The notes below the pieces were generated by a model. It saw only the letters and a program-made list of their open reading frames with translations, had not been told where the DNA came from and did not search any database. A stretch of DNA of 53,674 bases from Annulohypoxylon bovei var. microspora (lineage: Eukaryota > Ascomycota > Sordariomycetes > Xylariales > Hypoxylaceae). Positions 32,771 to 43,118 of the stretch are shown piece after piece; the stretch's first letter is position 1, and each line of letters begins with the position of its first letter. The DNA lies in assembly GCA_022836615.1 (NCBI GenBank), contig MU405404.1, positions 1 through 53,674 on the forward strand, given 5' to 3'. The translations under genes were made by a program, and so were the position numbers.

Positions 32771-34267
32771 ATGTCGATAGACCTGAACTGGGAAACGCTG
32801 ACGGGCGGACCAGACGGAGCGGCGCTCGCGGAGCGCATTCGTGATTTCATCCACGTCAAGTTCCAGTCAGTACCGCTACCGCGCTTCATCAAGTCTGTCA
32901 CCGTTCACGATTTCGCATTCGGTACCATACCCCCAAGCGTCGTGCTTAAGGACATATGCGACCCATTGCCGGACTTCTACGAGGAGAACTCGGATGTTTC
33001 TAGTGACGAAGATGAAGAAAACGACGAGGGCGAGGAGAACGAACGAGATAATAGAGCAGGACATGTTAGTGCGGAGGATGTATCGGATGCGATTAGAGCG
33101 CAAGAGCGCAAGAGGAGGGCGGACCAGATCCGGAGATTGGAAGGAAGGGGCGGGGATAGGCGCAGGGATAGGAGCGGGAGCGGGACAGGAACCTACAACG
33201 CAGAGGGTCTCTATCCGCCACACATTCACGTTGCTGGATTGCGCAGTGCCCCCGGGACGCCCGATATTAGCAACCCCTTCCTAGGACTCGGAGTACCGAC
33301 ACCCGGTGTACCTGGAGGCACGGCTAATATGCACTACTTCCAGTCAAAACTCGCTACCCCTTGGTCCGGTACACAAACACCGCTGGCAGCTGTAGCAGGA
33401 GCGCAACATCTAAATGGCTGGTTGGAGATGGGAGGCACACATTCGCCGCCGTCAGGAAGACATCCGCTAAGCCGCACTCACAGCAGACACCCATCGCAAA
33501 GCTCTATCACCATGACAGATCCCCCTCTAACCCCCTCTCTAGCCCCAGGAACACTGGCGCCTCTACCACACCCGCTTAGGGAGAAACACAGCGTATCAAC
33601 GCTCGCCCCCACTTCTGCCGGAGCGTCGCGACCGCCTACTAGGGATGCGACGGCCGGCTTCTCACACCAGTCCTATCCTGCGGGTTCCTCCCGAGCCGTT
33701 AATGAGACAGCTGTGTATAGTTCTAGCTCCGATAGTAACGAAGCCGAAGATGAGGAAGAGCCGAAGAAGTTCCGCGAGCCTAGGGTCGACGACCTCCAGG
33801 CCGTGTTCCGCATCAAGTATGCGGGCGATATTAAGCTCATGCTGACGGCGGAGATACTACTAGACTACCCGATGCCGAGCTTCGTAGGCATACCCGTGAA
33901 GTTGAATATCACGGGGCTTACGTTCGATGGGGTGGGGGTGGTTGCGTATATCAGGAAGAGAGTCCACTTTTGCTTTCTGAGCCCCGAGGATGCGCTGGCG
34001 GCTGTGGGGCGGGATGATGACGAGGATGAAGATGGGGGTAGGGAGCACGAGAGGCCGGCTTCTGGCAGTAGTGCGAGAGGGCAGCATAGAGCGAGACTGG
34101 GAAGTTTGCTGCAGGAAGTTAGGGTTGAGAGCGAGATTGGGCAAAGAGAGGGAACTAAACAGAGTCTGAAGAATGTGGGGAAGGTTGAGAAATTTGTCCT
34201 TGAGCAGGTTAGACGGATATTCGAGGAGGAGTTCGTGTATCCCAGCTTCTGGACGTTTTTGGTTTGA
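32771..34267 (+). CDS. MDM12: ERMES complex subunit Mdm12
   Basis: Single exon, 498 residues. Mdm12 is a soluble subunit of the ER-mitochondria encounter structure, which moves phospholipids between the two membranes together with Mmm1, Mdm34 and Mdm10. The start MSIDLNWETLTGGPDGAALA is characteristic of the family. The lipid-binding SMP domain is split by a long disordered insert: LPRFIKSVTVHDFAFGTIPP and CDPLPDFYEEN belong to the first half, and LQAVFRIKYAGDIKLMLTAE, YPMPSFVGIPVKLNITGLTF, FEEEFVYPSFWTFLV to the second. Acidic and Ser/Pro-rich inserts of this sort are usual in filamentous ascomycete Mdm12, which is longer than the yeast protein (about 270 residues). The gene follows FAB1 on the same strand; no functional link is implied. 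Confidence 0.95.
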   Translation: MSIDLNWETLTGGPDGAALAERIRDFIHVKFQSVPLPRFIKSVTVHDFAFGTIPPSVVLKDICDPLPDFYEENSDVSSDEDEENDEGEENERDNRAGHVSAEDVSDAIRAQERKRRADQIRRLEGRGGDRRRDRSGSGTGTYNAEGLYPPHIHVAGLRSAPGTPDISNPFLGLGVPTPGVPGGTANMHYFQSKLATPWSGTQTPLAAVAGAQHLNGWLEMGGTHSPPSGRHPLSRTHSRHPSQSSITMTDPPLTPSLAPGTLAPLPHPLREKHSVSTLAPTSAGASRPPTRDATAGFSHQSYPAGSSRAVNETAVYSSSSDSNEAEDEEEPKKFREPRVDDLQAVFRIKYAGDIKLMLTAEILLDYPMPSFVGIPVKLNITGLTFDGVGVVAYIRKRVHFCFLSPEDALAAVGRDDDEDEDGGREHERPASGSSARGQHRARLGSLLQEVRVESEIGQREGTKQSLKNVGKVEKFVLEQVRRIFEEEFVYPSFWTFLV

Positions 34268-34611
34268 GGGAACTATGGTTCAAGGGGATTCTTCTGAGGA
34301 CTCTTGGGAATGGATGGCTGTCACTCCAATTGGAGGCTTACAATACTAGATGAAGGTCTAATCAAAACTCGTCTTCAGGGTACGTTGGTTCGAGACACTA
34401 TCTAGTTGGTAAGAAAGGTTGAAGGGTTCTGTAACGAAAGAACTCAAACTCGTAAGATATCATTTTCTTCTGTCTACTGAACGCCGAACTATTTCACATA
34501 GTTTGTTACCTGGGTAAAAAAGGTCTCAATCTAACTAAACCCCATCCCCCTAAGTCATTTCTTAGACCGGCACTTCAATACAAGACTTTGTATTTGAAGG
34601 CCATATCCTAC
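34268..34611. other. Short intergenic region between convergent genes
   Basis: Holds the 3' ends of MDM12 and the TPR-MYND gene. Nothing else recognised. Confidence 0.45.
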
Positions 34612-35403
34612 CTAACTACTAGCCTGCGCGCCAGCCTGCGCACTCGATTGGGCACCGGCCTGCGTACTGGCCTGCGCAGCCGCTCCGCGTGCCTGGCACA
34701 ACGGCTTGTGGCGCTTGGTCCAGTCCATCTTCTGGCAAGACTTGGAGCAGTAGAAGACGGATTGGCAGGCGCCGCACGCGCTAAGCTGGTCCAGGCCGCA
34801 TGTCTTGTTGGTGGGGCACTAATTCAGACGGTTAGCAACAGAGTCTACTTGGTACACAGAAATCATGGTTGTTAGAAGGAAGGAAGGAAGGAAGGAAGGA
34901 AGGAAGGAAGGAAGGAAGGAAGGAAGGAAGGAAGGAAGGAAGGAAGGAAGGAAGGAAGGAAGGAAGGAAGGACTTACATCGTAATTGCCGCACATAATCA
35001 TCTTCTTCGCCGCACCCCGGAGCCGCACCTCCCGCGCCTCTGCGAACCGGCCCTGCGCCTCCCGCAGCTCGCCCATGTTATCCCGGGTCGACGCTATATC
35101 CGCGTCCGGGCCGTGCTCCTCGCGGATGGCCAGGGCCTTGGAAAAGGACTCGTCCGCCTCCTCGAGACGGCCGGCGCGGAGAAGGGCTTCGCCTAGCCCG
35201 TTGAACGTCACGCCTGTGACGGGAGAGGACTCGGGGTTGACCAGGAGCTTGAGCTCTAGGGCCTGCTTGTGCAGGGCGATGGCCTCGTCGACGCGTCCGG
35301 CTTTCAGCGCGGCGGAGGCGGCGTTGGAGCGGTCGATCGATTCCAAATAAGTGTCTATGTAGACCCCGCCGCCGGGGCCGAACACGGCTGTCTGGTGGTA
35401 CAT
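34612..35403 (-). CDS. TPR and MYND zinc-finger protein
   Basis: Two exons, 35403-34978 and 34818-34612, give 210 residues. The intron is 159 bp, much longer than the others here, because it carries a perfect (AAGG)24 array; donor GTAAGT and acceptor GAATTAG are clear. Exon 1 encodes tetratricopeptide-type helices (SNAASAALKAGRVDEAIALHKQALEL, GLGEALLRAGRLEEADESFSKAL, GELREAQGRFAEAREV), which mediate protein contacts. Exon 2 encodes a MYND finger: C143, C149, then ACGACQ, FYCSKSCQKMDW and RHKPLC. MYND fingers bind Pro-rich peptides. The tail is a small repeat (AQAST, QAGAQ, SSAQAGAQASS) from an imperfect 15 bp minisatellite. Without splicing the reading frame would run into a nonsense Ser-Phe-Leu-Pro repeat. 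Partner proteins unknown. Confidence 0.85.
34876..34971 (+). repeat. (AAGG)24 microsatellite inside an intron
   Basis: Twenty-four uninterrupted AAGG units. In the transcribed (minus) strand it is (CCTT)n and starts two bases after the GTAAGT donor of the TPR-MYND intron. A perfect array of this length is expected to be length-variable between strains, and could serve as a marker. Confidence 0.97.
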
Positions 35404-36521
35404 TTTGTTCGTTGGCTTGGGTGTTGACGGGTGGGTGTTGCTAGGTTGGATAAGATGGGATGTTGGAGTCAAGGAAGTTGATCTGGAAGAGCAGAGCAGA
35501 GTAGAGTAAGGTGTTTAATATGTTGCTGAACAAACGATAGAGGCTTTAATCAATATCAATTATGTCATGAGACGGTGCTAATATGCAGAATTCCGAATGT
35601 TGTAAGTTGGCTTGCATATATATGCAGGAAGGTACAGCCTGCAAACGGGTTCTTGCAGTGAATACCACTAGGCAAGCTAACAAGTGTTGAATGCAAACAA
35701 AATGATATAGAAGAGAGGGTTAAAAGATCATAACATTGTCATTCGTTTCTAGTGAGTCACCCGAATGCATTTCCGTAGAAACCGGTATAGACCTTTGAAT
35801 AGAACTTTTTAGAAAAGCCAAAGCCATCCCGGTGTAAATCCCCTCACCGCGCTCTTCACCGTGTGTTTTTCAGTCTAAATATAGCGAGGAGTTGTCTCCG
35901 GGGCGGTAAACAGCCCCCCCTAAAATACCTACCTACATTAGTTTCCTATCCGTGCGGTAACCTCGTCAACACTTTTGCGCACTGTGAGAAGTATCGCCTT
36001 AGTGGCTGAGTGCCCTGGGCTATAGCGCAATTAACCACTAAGTTTCAGCGGGGAGATCACTATGAGGCCTAAAACTTAGCTTAAGGTTGATACAGTGCCG
36101 ATTGACTGCTGATCTAATCACGCACGCCGTGGCTGATGTGTGTGCCGTCTTCACGAACAACAAACTTATTCAATCAGTCCGTCGTATTTTAAACGATTAT
36201 ATCATTATAAAGTCTGCATAGAATACTTATTCCGAATCTCGATACCCTAGTATAAACCAATAACCAGCACGGAGTCGTAGTGTCGTTATTTCAGGTCACT
36301 TGTACTTAGCTGCCGTTTCCTGGGTGGCTCGCTGCTTACCACTAGCTGGAACTATGGGGATTACGCCAGATGACTTCTGTCACGATATATACCTAGGTAT
36401 ATATAGCGCCCGACAACCGTGGAGCAAAGCTCTTTGCCTTTTAAAACCTTGCTCGATCTGAATATCAGGCAGCTATTAACTAAGTGACAACATCTTACAA
36501 ACTATTCCCCTCAGTTTCCAT
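35404..36521. other. Intergenic region between two minus-strand genes
   Basis: No gene recognised. It holds a 20 bp perfect palindrome at 36385-36404 (listed separately). Confidence 0.5.
36385..36404. repeat. 20 bp perfect palindrome ATATATACCTAGGTATATAT
   Basis: The two halves are exact reverse complements around CCTAGG. It lies 118 bp beyond the 3' end of the D-amino-acid oxidase gene and about 980 bp upstream of the TPR-MYND start. ACCTAGGTA-like words are common in the spacers of this window, so it may be a locally perfect form of a genome-wide word rather than a dedicated site. Confidence 0.6.
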
Positions 36522-37731
36522 TCAAAGTTTAGCTTCTCCAGCCTGGGCATTATACCACGAAGTGCTGGAATCCAAGTGTTCTGCCAACAACTGCGCGACG
36601 CCATCCGCAACTCCCCAACTCAACTCGTAGCCACGCCCACCTAAGCCGTAGGCATGGATGATAGTCTTGTTCTCGCCGACCGTCTCTTTCTCCAATCTCA
36701 TGCCACCCTTGCGGGTTGGCCGTCGACCGACAATGTCCTTGATCACAGTGAATTTCCCATCACGGCCTAGGATCTGTGGATAAGTTGCGGCGAACTTCTG
36801 CAAGAGGGTTTCGCGCACTTCTAGGGACGGATTCGGGTCCCAGTTATTAGGCTCCTTGGTGCCGCCGATAATGGTGCCGCCGTCGAAGTTCCGCGGGACG
36901 CAGAACGTCCACGAGCCGTCTGCATTTTGTCGTGTGATAGTCGTGGGGCACGGATTGGCTACAAGGCAAGTTTGGCCTACCCCGGATATTAGTCCCAGTG
37001 TAGGTACATGTAACTCAACGGAAATAACTTACCCCTCGTGATAAACATATTCTCATCGCCGAACCCATTCCCCGACGCATTCACCAGCACATCAACCGGC
37101 CCCGCCTCCAAACTCCACGCAAAGATCTCCCTCGGATCCCTCACCTCTCTGCGCAGCACCTTAGCCCCCAGAATCACAAGCCGGCGCAGCAGAAAGCTGC
37201 AGTAGACCATGGGGTTCACACACCAAGTGTCGTACTCGCACCCCCAGGCCACGCCCTCGGGCAGCTCCCCCTGCGCCAGCAGGCGGAAGCCGCGCATCTT
37301 CAGGTCGGCGCTCGCGCGCTCCTCGGTCAGCGCGCGGTACGCGTCGGCGGGCGCCTCGACGTACTCGACGCCCTTCATGAAGGTGACGCCGGCCTCGGGG
37401 TGGCGCGCCTGCACGCCGCGCATGTGGTCGAAGGTGCGCAGGCTCATGGCGTGCTCGCGCTCCTCCGCGGGGCCCGTCGGCGGCACCAGCCGGTTGTGCG
37501 CGCCGCCCCACGGCGACGTGTAGTCGATCTGCGCGCGCGCGTCGATCGTCTCCGACCCCGACGGGAGGTCCCGCGCTACGACGGTGACGGCGTGGCCGGC
37601 GGTTTGGAGACGCAGGGCCGCGCTTAGGCCGATGACGCCGGCGCTGTGGGTTGCGGGTCAGGTTAGACTGGTGTGTTTGGGGTGGGGCTAGGGGGGGAGG
37701 GCGGGTACCCTAGTACGACTATGTGCGGCAT
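36522..37731 (-). CDS. D-amino-acid oxidase with peroxisomal targeting signal
   Basis: Three exons, 37731-37709, 37643-37033 and 36976-36522, give 362 residues. The first exon is only 23 bp (ATG plus seven residues) and joins to form MPHIVVLGAGVIGLSAAL, the FAD-binding Rossmann motif (G8, G10, G13); this join proves the tiny exon. The enzyme oxidises D-amino acids to keto acids with hydrogen peroxide. Further landmarks are TSPWGGAHNRL, VLVNASGNGFG, IGGTKEPNNW, VGRRPTRKGGMRLE (substrate-carboxylate Arg) and HAYGLGGRGYELSWG near the end, which closes the FAD site. The last three residues, AKL, are a canonical PTS1 signal, so it should be peroxisomal. D-aspartate oxidase is the close alternative. 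Exon 2 is strongly GC-rich. Confidence 0.93.
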
Positions 37732-39299
37732 TGTGAGATATCCCTCAGCTCGCGCAGGTATCTTTTTCTGTATAGTAAGTGTTACCTCGGACTTGGACCT
37801 GTACGGTGGGCGTATTATGCGGATCTTATATCGACAGAATGTTTTTATTATCTTGTCTCCGAGGCAAGGCTACGACGTCTAGTGCTAGGTAACCGGTTCA
37901 CAAGCCCGAAAGTCCAAAAGCACAAAGTTAATGGTCAATAAACCGATTCCGGAAGTAGCAGTGCTGATGGTGATCTTGATTACTGGACTCTGGTTAAGAT
38001 ATAAGTAAATCGGATGTTCTATACGATGCATAGGATGATGCCTTGTCTAGAAGAATCCTAAATCATGACGCTAACTAGCGGCTGAATTCGACAATGCTAG
38101 TTTCGGTAATCCGAAGATCGGAGGCGAAGTGGGGCCGGATTGGGGGCCGATTGCTCACGCCGATCGCCCGCTCTTAGGTTTCGGGAAGTGGATACGTTGA
38201 AGTTACTTCTCCCGAGTTGAGCTCCGCCGATACCTCTTGCCGATCCATTATGTTTTAACATGAAAGCGCCAAGAAAAACGAACATTTCTATTAAAGAATC
38301 AGGTTGTAGACAACACACCAAGATATAATGGCATTTAACAACCTCCCAACCCCCTTTGGTAGTCGAAGTACTAGACTCTAACATGGACTAAGTTCGTTTA
38401 CCGACAAGCGCCACGTAGATGCGCCTAACTTATAATAAATCCATCAAAGTGGCGGGATGAATGCTTCAGATGGGGCATCTGAAGTCGATCTGAAACAACA
38501 CCCACGGCCTGCCAAGCTGCCAAGATGAATCAACGAACATCAGAAACAGAAGAATTGAGCCTTGGATCTTGGTGATTACGACACCATGTGGATCTCCTCG
38601 GCTTCCATAGAAACTTTTTGATGTGCTTCTGGGTACTGGTTGATCTCTCATAGGATCTCCGTCAGGGGTAGCCTTATAGCTTGCCAAGGCGTGTCTGCAT
38701 TTGGAACGGGGGTGAAGCCAAGCTATCAAAGAGCCTCACGATACGAAAGTAGTGGACTTATCGAACCATACCTTTCTCTCTGGCCAATGACTATAAGGCT
38801 TGGTGAAAATATGCATCCCACATGATGGCGCATTTCGCCCGTATACAAAACCTCGACTCCTATCTGCGTCGTACGCCGCGCAGGACCTCTCTACCTACTT
38901 TAGTTTAGGGTGGTTGGGAACTCCTTCTTGGAATATCAAAGGGCTATTATTTCCCCACTAGCGATATTCTGAAGGCTCTGTTACGCCGAGAATGACGCGG
39001 TTGTCAAAACGCCTTCGCTTTGGTAAGGGGCATCGAATGACGAGTCATTTTGAGTAGATCGCTATATATGATCGTGGTGAGCCCACCCAGCTCGATTAGC
39101 GAGTCGTATCTTCTTGTATATAATCGAAATTTTGACAGTCCTTTCCTTCTCGTGTCTCCCAGTGAGCCAGTAACCGTTGAGCGGCATATTCATAATCATA
39201 CGTTTCACCTTAATAGACAGGCAAAGAAGCTTGTTGGAAATTTTGAGTTACTTCGTCACTCTTTATCTTCAATATTTCAATATTCTTCTAGAATTAAAG
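37732..39299. other. Divergent intergenic region
   Basis: About 1.6 kb with no convincing gene; the reading frames present (for example near 38100-38380 and 38466-38730) lack protein-like composition. It contains the promoters of the D-amino-acid oxidase and cupredoxin genes. Base composition swings between GC-rich and A/T-rich short stretches. Confidence 0.5.
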
Positions 39300-40210
39300 A
39301 TGCTATTTTTAACGAGTTCCGTTCTCTTCGCCGCAGCGGCCAGTGCGCTACCATCTCGGATAATAGCCAGACAGGCGTCGGTTGATGTTGGGGGATTCAA
39401 GAGTATGTATCGACTTACTTTATTATGCTGCCGTCATGCTACCCTAAACTAACAGTGTAACTAGTTAATGCAGCCAACAGGATAGTTCCTGTTGTTGTTG
39501 GTGGAGCGCAAGATACCTTCGTGCCTAACACGGTGACGGCGGTCATAGGCGATATCATACAATTTCAGTTCAGTAATGGAAATCATACTGTAACTCAGAG
39601 CGCCGAGAACTCACCGTGCCAGCCGCTCCAGGCTACTGTCGCGACTGCCATTCACAGTGGACACATCCCCTTCCAGGATGGGCAGACAACAGTCGGCACG
39701 TTCAATATGCCTGTAACTAGCACTGACACCATGTTCCTATACTGCGCGACGGGGCCGCATTGTCAAGAAGGACAAGTCATGATCGTCAATCCGTAAGTCG
39801 AATACTCCTTTTACTAGTAGATCAATAGGCAGCTAACTAGATGTAGCACGGACGATCAGCAGATAGTTAACTACGCCAAAGGGGCCGCGTCCACAAACGC
39901 TAGTGTCGATGGCACTTCCGTGGTCGGGGGATCCGTGGCCTCGATTCCTCTCGCGGATGCCGCTTTCGTTCCCGCTCCGGTCCAACAGGCGGCACCGGCC
40001 GGTGATGCTCCCGCAGCGGAGGCTCCTGCGGCCGAGGCATCTCCCGCTTCGTCGGCGTCTGCCGCTGATCCGGCGGCTGTGACGTCTGCTGCGGATATTA
40101 TTACCATATCCGCGGCGGCGGGGGCCACGATTACTCTGCCGCTGGTCGCTGATGCTTCCGTGGCTGGTACAACTACGACTACCGTCACGGTACCGGCGGC
40201 TACCGCTTAG
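39300..40210 (+). CDS. Secreted cupredoxin-like protein
   Basis: Three exons, 39300-39402, 39465-39792 and 39847-40210, give 264 residues; introns are 62 and 54 bp, with CTAAC-type branch sites. Residues 1-17 are a signal peptide (MLFLTSSVLFAAAASAL). Residues about 44-145 are a plastocyanin-like domain: VVVGGAQDTFVPNTVTAVIG, FSNGNHTVTQS with the first copper His, and FLYCATGPHCQEGQVM with Cys, His and Met in the positions of blue-copper ligands. The remaining 115 residues are an Ala/Ser/Pro/Thr-rich tail that is likely O-glycosylated. This fits the fungal extracellular serine-rich cupredoxin family, found in walls or secreted. The C-terminus is only mildly hydrophobic, so a GPI anchor is uncertain. 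Confidence 0.85.
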
Positions 40211-40591
40211 GTTTGTCGGGTTGGACAGGGCCTCGGGGTATGTTGGATGAGGACTTAGGTGGCGTTTTTGCTTCTGTGTGTAATAGATTCAAGAGGTGCT
40301 GGTTAGATACCTTCAAAAACCATAGGGTATTGAATTTTGTTATTAGCATTTGAAAATGTTAGCGAAACTATTATGCCCCGAGTTTACGAGGGATTATTGT
40401 GTCGATGTTTTTTTTTCTCTGGGAGCGAAATCGTCCGAAATAGTAAAGTAAATGTATTTTGTACCTAGTTTATGGCACGATGTAGCCAAGGCGTTAGAAA
40501 GGTGGGTACGGGTTGTTCAACGGGTGGTTAGATGGGTGGCTAGACCGGGGATTAGACGGGTGGCTTAACGGGTGCAACGGGTTCAACGGGT
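40211..40591. other. Short intergenic region between convergent genes, with repeats
   Basis: Holds copy B of the dispersed repeat (40374-40422) and part of a 9 bp-period minisatellite (40507-40613) that runs into the end of the kinase gene. No gene. Confidence 0.6.
40374..40422 (+). repeat. Dispersed short repeat, copy B
   Basis: GCCCCGAGTTTACGAGGG is followed by ATTATTGTGTCG and a nine-base T-run. It shares TTATTGTGTCG plus the T-run with copy A (3681-3760), and the core CCCGAGTTT-ACGAGGG with copy C (41-103). Three copies in unrelated spacers support a real dispersed family. Confidence 0.55.
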
Positions 40592-40613
40592 TCAACGGGC
40601 GGCTCGACGGGTA
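40507..40613 (+). repeat. Minisatellite overlapping the end of the kinase gene
   Basis: Degenerate units ending in ACGGGT recur, with a clean 9 bp period (GGTTCAACG) near 40573-40600. The stop codon of the minus-strand kinase (40592-40594) lies inside the array, so changes in unit number would rewrite its last residues. Confidence 0.7.
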
Positions 40614-41608
40614 GGGGAACCGTTAATTCCGTCAACCATAATAAACAGCTCTTCCAGACTTGGGCGCTCGTGAGGCAGCTCGCGGGTACAGGCTTCCACG
40701 ATCCCATTAAGGGGAGGAGGGACAGGCCATTCCACAAGATTTGTGATTGGGGCATTTCCATATACTATGCCTTTTATCACATGACCTAAGTCATAAATAT
40801 CCGACTTCTCAGTCCAACCAGCGTCCAAAACAGGCTGGCGGGATACCTCAGGCGCCAGGCGATTTCCCCATCGCCCCTCAAGATCGCAGATAAGTATGTT
40901 GGTACCGTCAGGAGAGAAGAGCAAATTGTCAATGCGCAGATCACGATGAACGATTCCTAGCGAATGAAGAGATCGAAGGCCAGAAATTAACTGTAAGATC
41001 CAGCTTTTGTAGATGTCGAGGGTTCTGATAAATGCTAAGACGTATCGAGACTTGAATTTCTCGAATACCAGTTCGCCATTCGATGACCGTCCAAGTAGTT
41101 GGATGATATAAGGCGAGATTGGCACTCCTGGACAGAAACCTCCTTGGCATTTGAGCAGGTTCCTGATCTCGCTTTCGTATTTTCCCTTCTTGACGAAATG
41201 TTTGTCAGGGTTAACTTCAACCACGGGAAGCGAAGCAAGAACTGCAGCGAGATCTCCCGAGGTATCATCACACAGCGGTGGGGGTTTTGGTGCATCTTCA
41301 AAACGACGGATTTGGTCACCGACAATCTCATGGTCGCCGTCCAGAATCGGCAGATCTTGACGTAGACGAAGTATATCGCCAGAAAGCGTACCGGGAATGT
41401 CAGCTAGCCGGATGCACTGACCTTGAGGGCTGCCGTCATTGTACCAGTATGTATGGTACACAAGGCTTCCAACCACATCTATGCTTTGTTCAATCACGAG
41501 TCGGCCGGCTGGTGGGACAAGGCGAGTCCCATCCCGCACTTTTTGATAGTCAGCTCGAAGATGGGATACTGCCTGGGCAAAATCATCGTTCGGGACAGTT
41601 TGGCTCAT
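40592..41608 (-). CDS. Atypical protein kinase-like protein
   Basis: Single exon, 338 residues. The C-terminal half has the main signs of a Ser/Thr-type kinase fold: IVHRDLRIDNLLF (catalytic loop with HRD and Asn), CDLEG in the place of DFG, RLAPEV (APE), DIYDLGHVI, and ERPSLEEL. The N-terminal half is unusual. There is no recognisable Gly-rich loop; the region before FVKKGKYESEIRNLL instead consists of about 130 residues of unrelated sequence. The Asp residues for catalysis and metal binding are kept, so activity is possible but nucleotide binding may be changed. Similar short kinase-like proteins are common in filamentous fungi. The C-terminus ends within a minisatellite. Confidence 0.8.
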   Translation of the reverse strand: MSQTVPNDDFAQAVSHLRADYQKVRDGTRLVPPAGRLVIEQSIDVVGSLVYHTYWYNDGSPQGQCIRLADIPGTLSGDILRLRQDLPILDGDHEIVGDQIRRFEDAPKPPPLCDDTSGDLAAVLASLPVVEVNPDKHFVKKGKYESEIRNLLKCQGGFCPGVPISPYIIQLLGRSSNGELVFEKFKSRYVLAFIRTLDIYKSWILQLISGLRSLHSLGIVHRDLRIDNLLFSPDGTNILICDLEGRWGNRLAPEVSRQPVLDAGWTEKSDIYDLGHVIKGIVYGNAPITNLVEWPVPPPLNGIVEACTRELPHERPSLEELFIMVDGINGSPTRRAAR

Positions 41609-43118
41609 TTTCGCACTGGCGGCAGCTGTCAGCGTACGGGCAAAACATGGACGTTACATCGACCCACATTCTATCGTTTAGGAGTATTCGTGTCAGAAGG
41701 CTAAGGCACCGAGGGCTAGAATGATATCGCGAGAGTTGTAGTCTGGTGGGTTAGGGTGGGTCCTCTTTTTATGTAAGTGTACATACTCAATTTGATAGCA
41801 CGAGCCACACACAGCCACGCAGCCACACATACGCACGGTCCAATAAACACTGATTCTTGTAATATCTAACATCTCACACTTGAGTAAGATTCACATTCAC
41901 ATTCACATATATAATCTCCGACCCTAATGTGCCCAATTGATTGCCTCATCACCTTGCCTTTCAGGTAAATGATTCTGACAGCAATTTGGTAGAATCTGGC
42001 ACTTTATTTATTTTATTCATCACGTTCTTGCCGTGATGATCAAACAGGTGATAACGTTCCGAGTCGAGGTTTGGCTCGTCGAAGGTGTTGTGAGGGAGGT
42101 ATTGCGTCGAGGTCAAGCTGAGGAAAAGTTCGCCCAGCACGCACTTTTACACTTGAGATCAAGGTATTCAAGTTCTACGAGGTTCACTAGCATGCTATTG
42201 AATCTTACCGCCTTATGGGTTGCAGGATCGCCGGATCTTTAGCAACATAGGTTATCTTCAAGTCTCTAGCTGCCATGTGCCGCGCATACATGACTAGAGC
42301 GATCTGTCAAGGGCCTTTGTGGGACTAAGGGTTCCGAATCTCCAACATCGAATTCGACCCAACCCCGCGCGCTTCATAGGTCTTGGCTTTTTTCAGTTAC
42401 CGTTTTCGCTAGAGCTCCTGAGCTGGGCGGCTAAGATGTAGTGTGATCCTCATTTTGATTGGATCGCCTATCTTCTCTAACCTGCAAGCAATTATTCTAT
42501 TTTCGGATGCGCAAATCAGATCAGATTATCTCTCTACTCTCCGCCAATTCTCTTCACGCATCTCGTCCAGGATAGAATGCGTGCAAGTATTACAAGGGGG
42601 CAAGTGCCCGTAGCCTGCAATATTCTACAGCAACCCTCCCCCAAGTGGCTGGTTGAGATGCTTCACCCCACCTTCAAAGGCGTGCACAGCGCTTAGCAAA
42701 ATAGCCTTAGGACCTTACTGCGTAGTACGTCCGAGGTCTGCACTCCGTGACCCTTGGTGGGCAAAGTGGGCAAAGTCCAATCAGCGCCTCCTGCATGTCT
42801 AGCTAGGTAGTATAAACATATTTTCGTATCTCCCTTGCCTGGCAAACCAAAATAATGAAAATTTACTGTTTTTATCCTTTCGATTTTGTATCCTGTTCGT
42901 TGGTTGTCGGACCCGAATCTTTACTGTTGGAACCGATCCCCAGTACGCGTGAACGAGGTTGTGACTTGCTTCATTGAGTTATTTCCTCACCGGTTTGATA
43001 TGGACCAAGAGACCATGTCCCGGTAGCCCATCCTAGTAACCCCGGCTCCCTCTCCTATTCATAGACTTGGAATTAATATTAAAGACGACAACGTGTTCGA
43101 GACGGGAAGAACGAGACG
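41609..43118. other. Divergent intergenic region, no gene seen
   Basis: About 1.5 kb between the kinase and the plus-strand gene at 43119. Repeated ATTCACATTCACAT words lie near 41888-41908, and a doubled GTGGGCAAA lies at about 42755-42775. A short reading frame at 42033-42242 has no recognisable features. Confidence 0.5.

Noticed and set aside
34819..35472. Unspliced reading frame with a Ser-Phe-Leu-Pro repeat
   Set aside because: The repeat is the translated AAGG microsatellite in an intron with a clear GTAAGT donor; splicing yields a proper MYND finger.
32771..41608. A secondary-metabolite or lipid gene cluster
   Set aside because: No polyketide synthase, peptide synthetase, terpene synthase, P450 or transporter is present, and the genes have unrelated housekeeping roles and mixed orientation.
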